Positions 11,834-24,359 of a stretch of 64,000 bases of DNA are shown one piece after another. Origin of the DNA: Raffaelea ambrosiae (taxonomy: Eukaryota; Ascomycota; Sordariomycetes; Ophiostomatales; Ophiostomataceae); NCBI GenBank assembly GCA_002778195.1, contig PCDI01000005.1, positions 2,663,632 to 2,727,631 on the forward strand, written 5' to 3'. The translations under genes were made by a program, and so were the position numbers. How positions within the stretch are numbered: position 1 is the first letter of the stretch; every line of letters begins with the position of its first letter. Under the pieces are notes generated by a model, which ran no database searches, was not told the origin of the DNA, and saw only the letters and a program-made list of their open reading frames with translations.

Positions 11834-13053
11834 TCATGCCGTCGCCGCAACCAGCGTCCCGGCGTGGTAGGACTCGAGCACGCTCTCGATCTCGGCCAGC
11901 AGCACCGCCTTGCGCGCGTCGTCGCACCAGCTGCCCTCGACGGCATGGCGCGCGATTGTGCGCCACTCGGCCGGGGTCAGGTTGTGCGCCTCCTGCACGG
12001 CGTAGTAGTTCTCCAGGATGTACCCGCCAAAGTACGCCGGGTCGTCCGAGTTGATGGAGAAGCGCACGCCGGCCTCCAAGAACGTGCGGATGGGCACCGC
12101 GGCCACGCTCGGCGCCGCCCTGAGCCGCACGTTCGACAACGGGCACACCGTCAGCATGATGTTCTCGCGCACCAGGCGCTCCATGACGGCCGGGTCGCGG
12201 GCGGCCGCGATGCCGTGGTCGATCCGCTGGGCGCCCAGGTGGTCCAGCGCCAGCGTGATGTACTCGGCGGGGCCCTCCTCGCCGGCATGGGCGGTCAGGC
12301 GGCGCACGCCCCGCTCGCTGCTCTGGGCGTCTTCCGTCCCGCGGGCGGCCGCCGCGAAGCACTCGGCGAACAGGGTCGGCGGCTTGTTGAGCTCGGTCGA
12401 GCAGAGCCCGAGCCCGTCCAGCGTGCCCGTGATGTCGCCGGCGGCCAGGGCCGCGGCGTCCGCCGTGGCCTCGTCCCAGTAGCCGGCGCGCAGCTGGCTG
12501 ACCATGTCGTGGCTGTCGGGGAGGGGCAGGTGCCGCAGCAGACAGGGGATCAGCATGGTGGTCATGCCCCATTCGGCCGTCGCCCGGCGGCCGGCCGCGT
12601 GCAGGCCGCGCACGACGTCGGCGAGCGGAACGCCGCGCGACACGTGCGCCTGGGGGTCAAAGAAAATCTCGGCGTGGCGGACGCAGGCGGCGTGGGCGCG
12701 CTTGTAGTAGGCGTAGGCGAGGGCCTCGTAGTCGGCGGGCGTGAGGAGGACGGACATGCCGATGTAGTAGTAGTGGAGGAACTGGAGACGGAAGGGACGA
12801 GTTGGTTAAGACAGGAAGGGTCATCATCTCATTGTGCTGGCCGGGCGCTACGTACATCGTCCAGAGACGCAAAGGCATCGTAGCGGGCATAGAGCGCCTC
12901 CACGGACGCAAACTCGGGCCCCTCGGGCAGGGCCACCTTGTTGCGCTCGGCCAGCTCAAAGAGCAGCTCGGGCGACACAGAGCCCTCGATGTGGATGTGG
13001 TGCTCGCATTTGGGCAGGGCTGCGATCAGCGCGTGGATTGGAGATCCGCACAT
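11834..13053 (-). CDS. AAH1: Adenine deaminase (Aah1 type)
   Basis: Hydrolyses adenine to hypoxanthine plus ammonia in purine salvage. Exon 1 is 13053-12856 and exon 2 is 12781-11834, separated by a 74-bp GTACGT...CTCCAG intron, giving 381 residues. Alignment from family knowledge with yeast Aah1 runs nearly end to end. Seen motifs are the zinc-binding HIH at His19/His21 in [16 protein letters not shown]-like and HAEIFFDPQ blocks, TAHAGEEG with His231 and catalytic Glu234, IDHG with His255, CPLSNV, and the [14 protein letters not shown] block carrying the metal and catalytic aspartates (312/313). The FFDPQ and [11 protein letters not shown] blocks point to adenine rather than adenosine as substrate. 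An insert of about 25-30 residues rich in Ala and Asp (near 160-190), relative to yeast, lies between [14 protein letters not shown] and the LGLCSTE segment. It is convergent with the hydrolase gene. Confidence 0.95.
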
Positions 13054-14634
13054 GGTGGTGGAGGGGTCAGGATGGATCAGTTGTTGGGGCGAGATCGTGA
13101 AATTGTGAAATTGTGAGTTTTCGAAATCGAGAAAGTGTTTTTCTTTCTCGGTGTGCGAGCAACAAACAGCAAAAGAAATCGAGTCTTGATTTGTTCTTCT
13201 CAAGAAAACGCAAGCGTCTTTAACCCAACCCTCTATCTAGAGAATCCTTTTATTTGATTTTTTTTTTTGATTTTTTTCCCTCTCTCGCTCTTTTTCTTTC
13301 GCTGGTTTTCTTTATCAACATGCAGCGCGGCGATCGCCGAAAAATATTTTCGCAGTTGGAGCGCCTTAGCAGAAGTCGAAGAAAGAAGGGCAGTTGCACT
13401 GCCCAAAAAAGCCTCCCCAGAGCTCTGGAAAAAAATGGCTTCAAAAATTTCAAATCCATTCCAAAAGTAAAGGCAAATAGCTAAAATTTGAGCTTCCATC
13501 ACCGTCCGGTTCGGACCACTCTGTCTACTCACCCGCTCTTTCCACACTTGGAACGGGTCCTCGCCGAGGTAGGCGCCCGGCTTGTGACGGCGAAACGGGG
13601 TACGGCGACTCAACTCGCCAAAAAGGGAAGGCAGAGAGGGACGACTCGGGGGCCGTTCGCTCCTTCTGTTCCAGCTGATAACAGCCCCTCCATGCTCTTG
13701 GGCTTCGCTGGGTGCCTACGGTGGTAGTTCTCTTCTCCAGTTTTCTGCCCGCATTTAATATTTTAATATCTCTGCTCTCAGCAAACTGTTTGGGCTATTT
13801 TTTGGGGGGGGCTTACGCCAAACAGTCACAACGTTCCAGTCGGGTCGAGAAAATGGCAACAAAGATGACAACAACAAAAAAAAGCTTACCAGGTCGAATA
13901 AAGATGCCCAAAGCAGCTGCGGATGGATGGTCAGACGGACTGCGAGGCGGAACAGATTGGCAGGCTCGAATCTCCTCAGCCTCGGCAACGATCCCCCTCC
14001 GCCAAAAAGACCGAATTTCAGAAAGACGAGCAAAGATGACGTTCACCTCACATCCCATACAAAATCAGACACAGTCCGATGATGACGCGATCCCTCGTTG
14101 ACAGGACGCAGGTCTGCCCGGTTCCTGATCCTTGTTTCTTTTTTTGTCACCTGTGCCTGGCTGTTGGCTCCCTTCGCGTTGCCAAATCCTCCCTTGTGAC
14201 ACCAACCGCCGCGGATCGACCGTAGGGTTTCTTGTAGACAGAAATCCCAGGGGAGACACGAGGGCAGAGAAACGATTAATGCGAGCCCAAGAGCCAGTCG
14301 GCCTTGGAACAGCCAGTCTGGAAGCAGGGGTGGGTGAGAAAATAGGGCTGCGCAGGTGGTCGGCAGAAGGATGCGGTCTAACTCCTCAAGGGCCAAGGGC
14401 CGAGGGCCCCAAGACGATCCGGTTGACAAGAATAGCAACACGTACAAACAAAACCAGATGTGCAGGTTTGATGCGCGAAACGTGTTGTTGTGACAGGAAG
14501 ATCGACGCTGATGGCCGTTTTAGGGTTTGGTGTTTTGCATTTTTAGTTTGGAAAGGGAGGATGGATTCTGTTTGCGATTTCCCAAAGAGACAATACGGGT
14601 CAGCCAGAACGGCGAGAGGAAGCAACAAGGGGGG

Positions 14635-14705
14635 GGACGACAAGGGGAATGACAAGAAAAACGACAAGGGCAACGACAAGGGGGACGAGAAGGGAAACGA
14701 GAAGG
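14635..14705 (+). repeat. Imperfect 9-12 bp repeat, AACGACAAGGG-like
   Basis: About six degenerate copies of a GACAAGGG/AACGAGAAGGG unit. On the plus strand an open frame would read as Asn/Asp-Lys-Gly tripeptide-like repeats, but that frame has no other protein character, so it is treated as a simple repeat rather than a gene. Confidence 0.65.
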
Positions 14706-17235
14706 CGGTCGCGAACCAACAGGCGGCCAACACAACAACCAAGGTGAGCCATCAAGGGCCACCAAGGACCACGGCCGGGCTGGCCAGTAAGACGGCGAAT
14801 GACTATGCAGAACGACAGGATTGAGGCTGTGTCTGGAGGTGTGCCAAAACCAGGTATCAGGTAAGAGAGGGAGGGCTCGGCTGAAGCCATGAAACATCAA
14901 CGCTGTCGAAATACAAGATTTGGCGGCGTCGAGGAACAAAGAAACTCGAAACCAGAAGCAGACACAACGACAGCCTTGAGCCGTGCTGTGACGTGATCTC
15001 CAAGAGGTTTCAAAAGGTGAACACCCGGAAAGCCATCTTGATTTGCGGCGCGCACATGATCAGCGACGGCCGTCTCTGTGTTTGTCCTGCTCCATGTTTA
15101 TTGTCCTGTCTGGCGGCGTGTGGTGCACGCGTCTCCTCACAGTCCGCGCATCGTCTCGCATCACACGCGTGAGCAAACGGCAAGCATCCCTTTGCATCGT
15201 CTCCCTTGCCTCTGGCGACGAACTGCCCCCAATTGTACGGTGTAAAAATAGAAGAAACAGGTCGCCGGTCCAGAACAACCACATGCACGACACGGATGGA
15301 CATTGCAGCAACTGGACTATTTGGGCAACCTGTTTTATTTTTACATGGACATCGCGATGATCAGGAAACCACACTCGCACCCACAGCTTGCAAACGTTCC
15401 CAATGGCCCTACATGAACTCAACAACTTTTGATTTCTTGTTTCTGATTGGTCATGGGACGATTGTTGCGCTGTCTCCCCATCCCTCTCCCTCTCTCAACC
15501 TCTCCTTTCCAGTCTCCCTTTCCCTAACATCCTCCGCATCCCTACCCCTGCTTCCTTGGTTCGGGTCAGGGCAAGAAACCGGGGGAGGCGATCTTTCTCG
15601 GCTGTTTGCTTTCACCGTTTCTTTGTCGTTTCTTTTTCGTGTCCTTGCCCAGGAAGAACCTTCCTCCCGGCTCTGACAAGCCCGAGACAGGTCAGCAAAG
15701 ATCGCATGATCACACCCGCTGAATCCAGACATGGAAAACGAAACAACAAAGGGCCCAAAGAGAGCAATGCAGAAGCACACCTGCATGCATGCACGCACAC
15801 GCACACGCACACATATAATACTCCCCCTTCAAACATATATCTCGGCTTCAGAAACGGCTCCGCATAAGGCATTGGATAGAATAAGAAACCAATAAATAGA
15901 ACAAATAAGCAATAAACAGATAAACCAAACAAGGAAACCGAGGTCAAGGAAGGTACATCCGAGAAAGAAACGCGAGGAAACGTGACGGATCATATTTCTG
16001 TGCGAGGATTTCACAACTCTCCTGCCTCACCTACTTTTCTTCCTCTTTTGTTTCGTCCTGCTCCGGGAATGTCTAGTAGTAAGAACCAGTGTTTTTGTTC
16101 TCTCGGGTGTTGGGTCAAGGAACGGTACGTCGTAGAGAAACAGTCCTACAAGGATCGGAACAGACGGAACAGAATCCAACATGACGTATTATGGTGACGG
16201 GGAGAGAGGCAAGGCGACGGAGAGACACATACAGAGGGGGGCGGTTACATGGAACTGCAGGGCCACGGCAAAACTGAAGCTCGACCGAGAACGGAGTGTG
16301 CAAACCGAAACAACAGCTCAGAGGGCATGGATCAAGAACACAAGCACCGTCAGATCAGAAAACAGCCACACAAAAAAAAAAGTGATCACGCAGATTGTAT
16401 GGCTGATGCCAATGTTGCACGACAGGACCTGACGACCATGTTTCCCAAAGCGAGAAATCAATAGAAAATAGATCGAAGATGGGGAGAAGGGGAAGAAAGA
16501 AAGAAAAACATAGCTGGAGAAAGAACGAAATTACTGGGGGAAACAATAGGTCTTTCCATAATGGACAGCTGCGGCGGTCCTTTTTTTACAGAAACGGAAC
16601 CGAAAAGACACGATTGGTCTTGGCCAGCACCGCTGGCTTGTCGTCCAATTCGAGATATCCCCATATGATTTTTCATACCGAGGACATTCCCTTCATTCTG
16701 GTTTACGGGCTGTTCATCACTCGGCCCCGAGAGAGGGGTTCGGAGAAGAGACTTTGAAAATGGGCACACAAATAAAGTAAAGGAGGAAAAGAGCAATCTA
16801 GATCCACTGCATCGTATCGATCGATGCCAGCTCTGAGACTTCCGAATGCGCGAAGCACCAGCATATGTCGTATCTGATCTCCCGTATGATCTAGACAATG
16901 AATGTTTTTGTGTATTTTTTTTCTTTTTTTGTATTTTTTTCATTCTTTTCAGCTTGTATGTGCCCATGGTTACCACACAATGGACCTCGTCATCTGTAGT
17001 GGCTGGCTGACTCGTTTTTCCCTTTTTTGTGTGTACACGTATGTACGTGCGTGTGTGTGTGTTCCGTTCCGCATCTGCCTTTTGTTTTTTTCTTGCACCA
17101 TCTTTGTCTACGCCTTCTCCTTCACACACTCCATCTCGGGTCTCTCCTACAGCGGCCGCAGCCAGTCAATTTTCAACATCTCGCCCTCATCTCTGCGGTC
17201 ACAACATCTTTGTGCCTCGTCGGATTGATGGAGGG

Positions 17236-17238
<3 letters not shown>

Positions 17239-17277
<39 letters not shown>
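17239..17277 (+). repeat. (GT)n microsatellite ending in GCGCGCG
   Basis: A run of about 15 GT dinucleotides continues without interruption into GCGCGCGTG, making about 38 bp of alternating purine-pyrimidine. This is a classical candidate for Z-DNA under negative supercoiling and also a likely length-polymorphic marker. It lies about 100 bp from an assembly gap. Confidence 0.9.
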
Positions 17278-17375
17278 GACGACTTCCTTGTTGTTGCCTT
17301 TCTGTCTTTGCCTTCTCGGACATGCTCATCATCTTGTATTATGCTCTATCAGTTATAACATTTCTCCCTCTCACC

Positions 17376-17395
17376 NNNNNNNNNNNNNNNNNNNN
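17376..17395. other. Assembly gap (20 N)
   Basis: Twenty unknown bases, directly followed by a C-rich run. The true gap length is unknown and sequence across it should not be interpreted. Confidence 1.
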
Positions 17396-17953
17396 CCGCC
17401 CCCCCCTTCCTCCTGCCCTAGGACCATCGACGGAAGCCGGCCGCCGGCATCTGGCCACCCATTCGGATAGTCGTCATTCGGTCTCGTCTTCGATTCGTCT
17501 GTGAATTTCTTTGTCTCTCTGTCTCTCCGTCCCTCTGTCTTTGTTTCCTCCAACCGGCTACGACACCTTTTTCTTCCCTCCCCCTTCTCCCGCCCCCGCT
17601 CTCTCCGTGCCTTCGTCGTTCCGTCTTTGCTTCTGACACGTCGACACGCATATGGTTTTGCGTACTGGCACATTAGATGGCCATGGCGCAATCCGTATGT
17701 ATCCTTTGGTCACATCCGTGTCGTCCTTCTAATCTCTCGGCCATCGCGGCAAGCACTCTCTTTCGTGAACTTCCCCCAGAATACAAAGACAGACAGACAC
17801 ACGCACGCACACACACGCACACACACGCACACATGCGCATACGCTCTCACAAACGTTCTCACACAGACACATATGCTATCCCCACTCTCTTCCCACAAGC
17901 ACACCCTACAACGCACACTCCCCCCCCTTCCTTTGCGTGTGTGTAGTTCTTCT

Positions 17954-17969
17954 TACTATGTACATAGTA
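17954..17969. repeat. 16-bp perfect palindrome TACTATGTACATAGTA
   Basis: A perfect palindrome containing the same 14-bp core as 3945-3958. The two copies lie 14 kb apart, both in non-coding DNA, and flanking sequence is unrelated, so this is not a large duplication. Confidence 0.85.
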
Positions 17970-20900
17970 GTTGTTGCCCTGGACGAGTACTCTTATTGTT
18001 GCCCATGCCTTCTTGGGCAGATCGCAGCTTGCACTTGCATAAGTGTCGAACACATCATCAACATGCCCCCCTCCCACGAGCCCCCCTGTTCTCACGGCTC
18101 TCCCCCCCCCCCTGCCTCCACCCATTCTTCCGTTCCTAATCCGGATCCCTGTTTCCCATTTTATTTTGCTTTTTTAGAGTGCATCTCGGCGGCTTCCAGT
18201 TTGTCACCCCATGTTTGTCTTCTCCATTACCGGCTTCTATCTTCGTACAGGCTCTTCCTGTCTTGAGCATCACGTTGTCCAATTTCTCTTGTTCTTTTCG
18301 GCTCCGTTCAGTTCCACAAAACCTGCAGGATACGGGGTAATCTCCTCTTCTCGTTCCTCCTTCGCTCGTTACCAGTGACTTGTTCCTCCCGTTTGCTTCC
18401 CTCCCTGCCCTTGGAAGGATCTTGCCAGCCGGAGAGTTCATCGTACTGGTTCTCTGTGTGGTTTTATTTTAGATTTACACCAGGCATGGCACTCCTTTGT
18501 CGATCCCCCGTCGTGCCACAAAAATCCGGCCTGTTTCTGCCATGTGCTGAGGGAGTGAGAGGGGGAAAGCAGGCTTCTCCAATCGCCTTGTTCCTTTTTT
18601 TTGGGCCACTCCTCAAGCGAGATCGTGGGCGATGGCGGAAGTGTATCTGGTGAAACTTGCGAAACACGCCCTCTCACAATAGGAATCAAAGCCGGGCAGA
18701 CAAGACGTTAATAGTATGGCCCGAAAGGGAAAGTGCGATGCAGGGTGACTGGAAATGCTTATTTTATTTGATCTTATTAATTATCTATACAGTGCATGTA
18801 CGTCGAGATCGTTAGGTACTTTTTCCACCACCAAGCAGAGCATCTTGTTCTCTCTTGTCTTTTTGTTGCTTTTTTTTGTTCATTCCACAATGACCTGCGA
18901 GTATGCCTGCATTTCTTACTTGCTGTGACTTTCTTCTGACTGACACCGAATGCAAAGGCGGTCCGTGCCCTCTTGATGCGACGTCTTCTGTACTATGGTT
19001 TGTTGGTTTGGAGCCAGGTAGGGCAGAATGCCTGCATATGTAGCCTCTTTTTGCTCTCGAGTGGGTTTTCCCTGTCGCAAACCTTGTTTCCAATAGACTT
19101 TTTTCAATGGGTGCGGAGACAGAAGGAGGAGAGCGAGCGAACGAGTGAGCAACAGTTGAAAAAGAAGAAAGACGAGTTAAAAAAAGGAAAAAAAAAAGAA
19201 AGCTAGGAAAATAAGCAAAAAAAAAAAAAAAGAAAGAAAGAAACTAGTTATGACATGCCAACACACAGACGGTGTCATGGCGTTTCATTTTCCGGGCCCC
19301 GAGAACCTTCCCCCCCCCCCCTCTCCAAGCCGAAAAAGATGGTGTGTAGACCCTCTGAAAAAGCAATAGTGTGTGGCTCTCGACTCGCAGGCCTTGCCTC
19401 GTATGCGCGTTCTTGGGGAGAGAGGGGGGTGTTCCCATTCTGCCATGTAGCGAGATGCGTGCGCATACGTAGTAGTAGTGTGTGGCTTGTCATTGCCGAA
19501 GAGGGGGGTCTCCCGAAGCGTAGGGATGCCGAAGATAAGCAAGCCCCGGACGGAGGCCACACACACAAGTCAAATTCACAAAAAGAGCACGGAAGTCAGG
19601 AATGCGTTTTTGGAAAGAGGGAGGGGGGGGATTATGCAGACGGAGCGGCAGCAATGCATGTCTAGCAGCTGTGACGGCAAGGGGTCTGTGTCTGTGTGTG
19701 CGAGAGAGCACGGCCAGGCTGGCAAAGAATGGCTTTACGGTGTGCATGCTATTAGTGTGTTCTTGCAAAGGATTTCCTGGCAGGGACAGGCTGGCACGAA
19801 GACACACCCACGCAGCTGCCAGATACTATGCATGGTGTCAAAAGGGAACTGAAAAGAAAAAAAGAAAGAAAGGGCCCTGGCCGCCCGGGGAGGCGCCAAG
19901 GGTGTCGAACACGCATCAACGTGGCCTGGCCAGCAGCGAACTGGCTACCATGCAGTCAGTCACTGTGTCTGTGTCGTATGTAGGAGAGCGGTGCCGTGAG
20001 CGGTGCCGTCCGCCGAAGAGAGAGCAGGGGGGTGGGAAGATACGGGGAATAAGGAATGTTGGTGGGGAGGAGGAGGAAGGATGTGGCGAGGGTGACTAGG
20101 AAGAAGACCAACAACAACGACACAGAGAAATACATCCGTGTCAATCTCCATGAACGAGGAGGCTGGGGAAGAAGCGAGGAAAGGGAAAAAAAAAGAGACA
20201 AATCAAAAAAATCAGCAGACCCCCAAAGCCTGCAATACCTGCAATATCTCCTGGTCCCCCCCCTCGAGGCGGCCGGGCTTCCGCCACCTGAAGTCCATGA
20301 AATGTCCATGAATGTCCATGGCGGCACAGGCACAAAGAGGGAGGGCAATTAATCAAACTTTAAGTTGTCCCGTGTCGGGAAAGGCGTCCGGAGTTTAGTC
20401 CGCACACACAAACCCGTCGCAGGGACGCAGTCACAAACACACCTTGGGGACCGGTCCTCTTGTGCCATGCCAAAGATCTGACGAGACAGAAAAGCACAGC
20501 ACCGAAACCAGGCCGGCCTGGGCCACCACTGGCGGGCTACCGACATCGCCAACAAGATTGCTTCCTCACGGTCCCGAGCTGGGCAACGAGGGTGCCGGGG
20601 GGGAGGGGAAGGTGGCATCCCCTCCCCCCCTTGTCTCGTCCTTTTTTATTTTTTGGCCCGTTTTGGTTGTGGGACAGCCTTCGCTTCTGTTCTGGGACCG
20701 CCCCGGACAGAAAAGGAAAACGACTGCAATTGATACTATATATTTATTGCTTATTGGTGGCCGAGCCGACATCAGCTCAAGCAGTCATGGGGAAAAGAAG
20801 GGCGCGTCAGCCTTGTAGCATCATCTCACCGCCCGTTCTCGCCCTGGCCATGTCCACCGTGCCGCCCCGTATACCCCATATGGCACACAGGAGCAAAAAA

Positions 20901-22244
20901 AGAGCGCGAGCACTCCGGAGACAAGCCGCGGATCAACAAAAGCTCGGCGAGAAGGGATTGGGGGGGGGGGGGAGGGGGACAAAAACATAATAAAGATCAT
21001 CGAGAGACCGAATTGACCGAGAGGGTGTGAACAGTGGTGCACTTCCCGAGGATACGAAGAGAGGAGGAGAAAGGGGGAAAAAATTGAACAAGAAATGAAC
21101 AAACTTTTCTCTCATTATCCAAAAGTTGCCAGCAATCTACGTAGTCGGCGATGTTTTTGATATCGCCACCGTTGCACAACGGGCAAATGTCAAAACGAGC
21201 CTGTAACGGCAAGGTGCAGGAACAGAAGGACACAAAAAAACAACCCAAAAGAAAAGAACAAAACTTGTGGCAGTAGTTTCGTGTGTGGAGGGTTGGAAAG
21301 GGAGACGGCAGAGGTGTGACACGTTGTTTGGGACGAAGGAGCCACAGGTGACCCCAACTTGTGGCAGATGGGAAAGGCGAGAGAGAGAGAGAGAAAAAAA
21401 GAAGGAAAAAAAGAAGAAGAAGCAAAAAAAAAGAGGCCAAAAATCAGAAATAGCCAAAAATAAATCAACAGGGAGGTAACAAGGGTGGATGTTCTTTGTC
21501 TGCTCTCGCTGTCCCCTTCCCCCAAAAAAGAAGTAATAGCAAGCCTGCTATAGGTACGAGCCAGCTGAAAGCTGAACAAAAGGAACGGTGCTGCCCGCGC
21601 TGAACACAGCCAAAGGCCCGGCCAACACCACACACGATGGGAAGGAAGTGGCGAAATCTCGTAAAACTCTCGGAGCACATGCAGACAAAACGACGAGTTA
21701 GAAAAAACTGCAGCAGAAGGAGAGGTGTACGGTTGCAATGGAGGAGCAATAAGAGAGCAGTAGCAAGTGCGTACGAGCATGCTTGGTGCTGAGGCGAGAA
21801 GACAGGAGAGACAGACACACAAGAGATAGAGAGGGACATGATGCGGCTACGCTGCGAAATCGTTGGTTCCTGACAAGAGCAGGCCGCAGCCGATGCGGCC
21901 CCCCCCCCCGGTCGCACAGCAGCTGTGGCACGCGTTCATTTTTCATTTTTCATTTTTTTTTTCTCCTTTTCGGTTTCTTTTTACAGATTTCGTCCAGTGG
22001 TGAGATGCACACACCACCGCAACTTTGATCTTCATTTATTGTTACCCAGACTTCTGTTCCAGCGGTGTAGGAAAGGGCTGACCGGGGGGGGAGGGACCAA
22101 AAAAAAACAGTGGCACGACATATCTGTGGAGAGAGATGGACAAGAGAGACGCATGTGACACGAGAGGATCTCCCTCACGGCGTCCTAATGCTGCCCGACG
22201 ATATAGCCAGTCGCTCTCAGGATCGCAGCAGGGGAACGCAGAAG

Positions 22245-22299
22245 GAAACAGAGAAACAGAGAAACAGAGAAGCAGAAACAGAGAAACAGAAAAACAGAG
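22245..22299 (+). repeat. AACAGAGA-type purine-rich repeat
   Basis: Degenerate copies of an AACAGAGA octamer over about 55 bp. It is purine-rich and carries no recognisable coding content. Confidence 0.75.
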
Positions 22300-22747
22300 C
22301 TACAAAAAAGAAAGGAAACAAAAAGAAGAAGAAAAAAAACCCACGTTTTTCAGCATATCTCGGCTACGAGAATCCTTTCCCTACGTCCAGGGCTACCGTA
22401 ATCCGGAACGTGGACATCGTTCAACCAGGCAATATACTACTATAGTATGTAAATAAATAAAAAAAACGGCAAAAAAAAAAAAAGAGAAAGAAACAACGTC
22501 ATGAATTATACAGGTCTGTGTAAGTAATTCGTAATCCAGAAAGTTCGGTCTCGCTCCTACTTTTCTTTTTTTTTTCTCCGTTCCTGGGAGATCCTTCCTG
22601 GATCCATCCGGGCCAGGCCATTCCCTTTTTTTTTGGTTCTCTCTTTCCAACTCCACTTTTTGCTGCCGCTAGGAGTTGTATGCTACCATGATCATGATGC
22701 CGAGTAGGTACGAATAGCCATTATGTGTGCTGCTAACCATGCAGGGC

Positions 22748-22793
22748 CTCTCTCTCTCTCTCTCCCTCCCTCTCTCTCTCCGTCTCTCTCTCT
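22748..22793 (+). repeat. (CT)n microsatellite
   Basis: A near-pure CT-dinucleotide tract with a few C insertions, about 46 bp long, in non-coding DNA. Confidence 0.85.
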
Positions 22794-23908
22794 TTTGCCA
22801 TGCTACGGTGGTTACGAAGAACCGTACATAGTAACCTCTTTTGTTTCTCCCCCCCCCCCTCTGTATCGGAATATCTCCACCCCCTGTCCTTGTCGACACC
22901 GACCAGGGGGGAACCGACGCCCCAACGCAATGAACGGTGCAGCAGAACCGTACGACAATGGAAAATAGAATATCTCTCACGTTTTTTTTTTCTTCTTTTT
23001 TTTTCTTCTTTTTTTTTCCCGTTTAATTGGGTTCAAACGTTGTGCTCTCTGCTCTCCATAACAGCGTAGCAATTCACATGTTCACGTATCCTCCGGGATG
23101 GACAGGAACAAGGGCGGGTGTTGGAAACGAGTGTGTGGACCCTTTCGTCAGAGCGGGATTCCGCCATTTTGTCTCGACTGTCTGGGAAAAAGGAAATAAT
23201 TCACTACGGTGTACATGGTACAAGACGCAGTGTTGCAGTGGGGAGGGCTCTCCCGGTCCAGCACTGAGGTTGTGTGTAAGATAAAGATACTGAGAGCCTG
23301 TCACTGGGCCTGTCACTTCTAACCACATTGTAAGGTGATGGATGCGATACCCGTCCACAGATTCCAACTCGCAGGGGATTTATATCGGCCTCGTGAGAAT
23401 GTCTCCGATTTCGTAGACAAGAGGGCTCTCATCTGCATGGCTGGCACTTTGACACATTCTCCATGCAGCCATCCACAAAAGCCACACAAGCCACAGGCAA
23501 AGGAAAGGGGTCTGTTCTCGGAGGCTGTCTCCGTTGGCCAGAAAAAGGATCGTCTTGTCATGGCGAACACAGACATGTCCCCCGAGCCGAGGAGCAGCAA
23601 TCCCGCCACATGTGGGTTTCCTCTGCACTATGTATGTACCATGTCGCTCCCAGACTAGCCAACCCGTCAAGAAACCACCTCCCCGGACGGACCCGTGGCC
23701 CGCACACCGGTACCCACTGACAAAAGCGAGAACGGTGGCGAGCAGGGCGTTCCCTGGCATGCTAATCACAGACTCTTTCCGGTGCAGGAGGCGTTTGTCC
23801 CCCCCCTCCAGTGCCCTGCCTTCCTATTAACTACCCGTACACTACTGGCTCATCTCTGTGCTTTCCGCGCTTTCTGTGGTCCGCCGCCAAGCTGCTTCGT
23901 TCAAGACG

Positions 23909-23938
23909 TGCACGCGCATGCGCATGCGCATGCATATC
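23909..23938 (+). repeat. Alternating purine-pyrimidine tract with GCGCAT repeats
   Basis: Thirty consecutive bases alternate purine and pyrimidine, including three copies of the GCGCAT hexamer. It is palindromic at several centres and is a candidate for Z-DNA or cruciform formation. The biological role is unknown. Confidence 0.75.
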
Positions 23939-24302
23939 GCCACTGCTGTGCATGCAACTAGGAAGAGTATGCTCCCTCTTTTGCCTCTGTGTCTTTTCCC
24001 TTCCCCCCCCCCCTCTCTCTAGCTTTCTCGCTTTGGCCTCTGGTCTGCCGACCTTGGCTGCGTCATATCTCGGAACGCACTGCCGAAGAGGACTAGTTTC
24101 GACACCGGGGGCCCGTGTCTCTTCCATTGGGGCTGGTTTCATACCGGGAGGGGGGCGGAGGGTTGTAGGAATAGGGACGGGAGCCAACGAGAAACTAGGA
24201 AAAGCAGGGAAAGCCGATTATGTTTGTATAATCTTTCGGGAAACGCCATCCACCCAGAAGATGAGGCTCGCAGCCGAAGCTTGTCTTTCTTTTCTTTTCT
24301 TG

Positions 24303-24359
24303 TCTTTTCTCTCTTCCTTTCTTCCTTTCTTCCTTTCTTTTTCTTTCCTTTTTTTTTCT
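24303..24359 (+). repeat. 57-nt homopyrimidine tract with 8-bp repeats
   Basis: An uninterrupted pyrimidine run containing TTCCTTTC-type repeats. Such tracts can form triplex (H-DNA) and are common in fungal promoters and introns. No gene starts within several kilobases downstream on either strand. Confidence 0.85.

Larger units (their letters stand above)
13054..17375. other. Gene desert, first part (upstream of adenine deaminase)
   Basis: The first few hundred bases are presumably the adenine deaminase promoter and leader. The T-rich stretch at 13258-13280 and the CT-rich sequence to 13310 resemble fungal promoter pyrimidine tracts. Beyond that no reading frame has domain content or coding-type codon use. 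An imperfect NDKG-like repeat lies at 14635-14705, and a run of CA-rich sequence at about 15790-15815. Nothing was recognised as an RNA gene or mobile element. Confidence 0.5.

Noticed and set aside
11585..12883. Open frame of about 430 codons antisense to adenine deaminase
   Set aside because: Shadow frame; the minus strand carries the complete deaminase with all metal ligands.
14515..14530. TTTTAGGGTTTGG considered as telomere sequence or a telomerase RNA template
   Set aside because: A single TTAGGG unit only; no tandem repeat and no template of 1.5 repeats.
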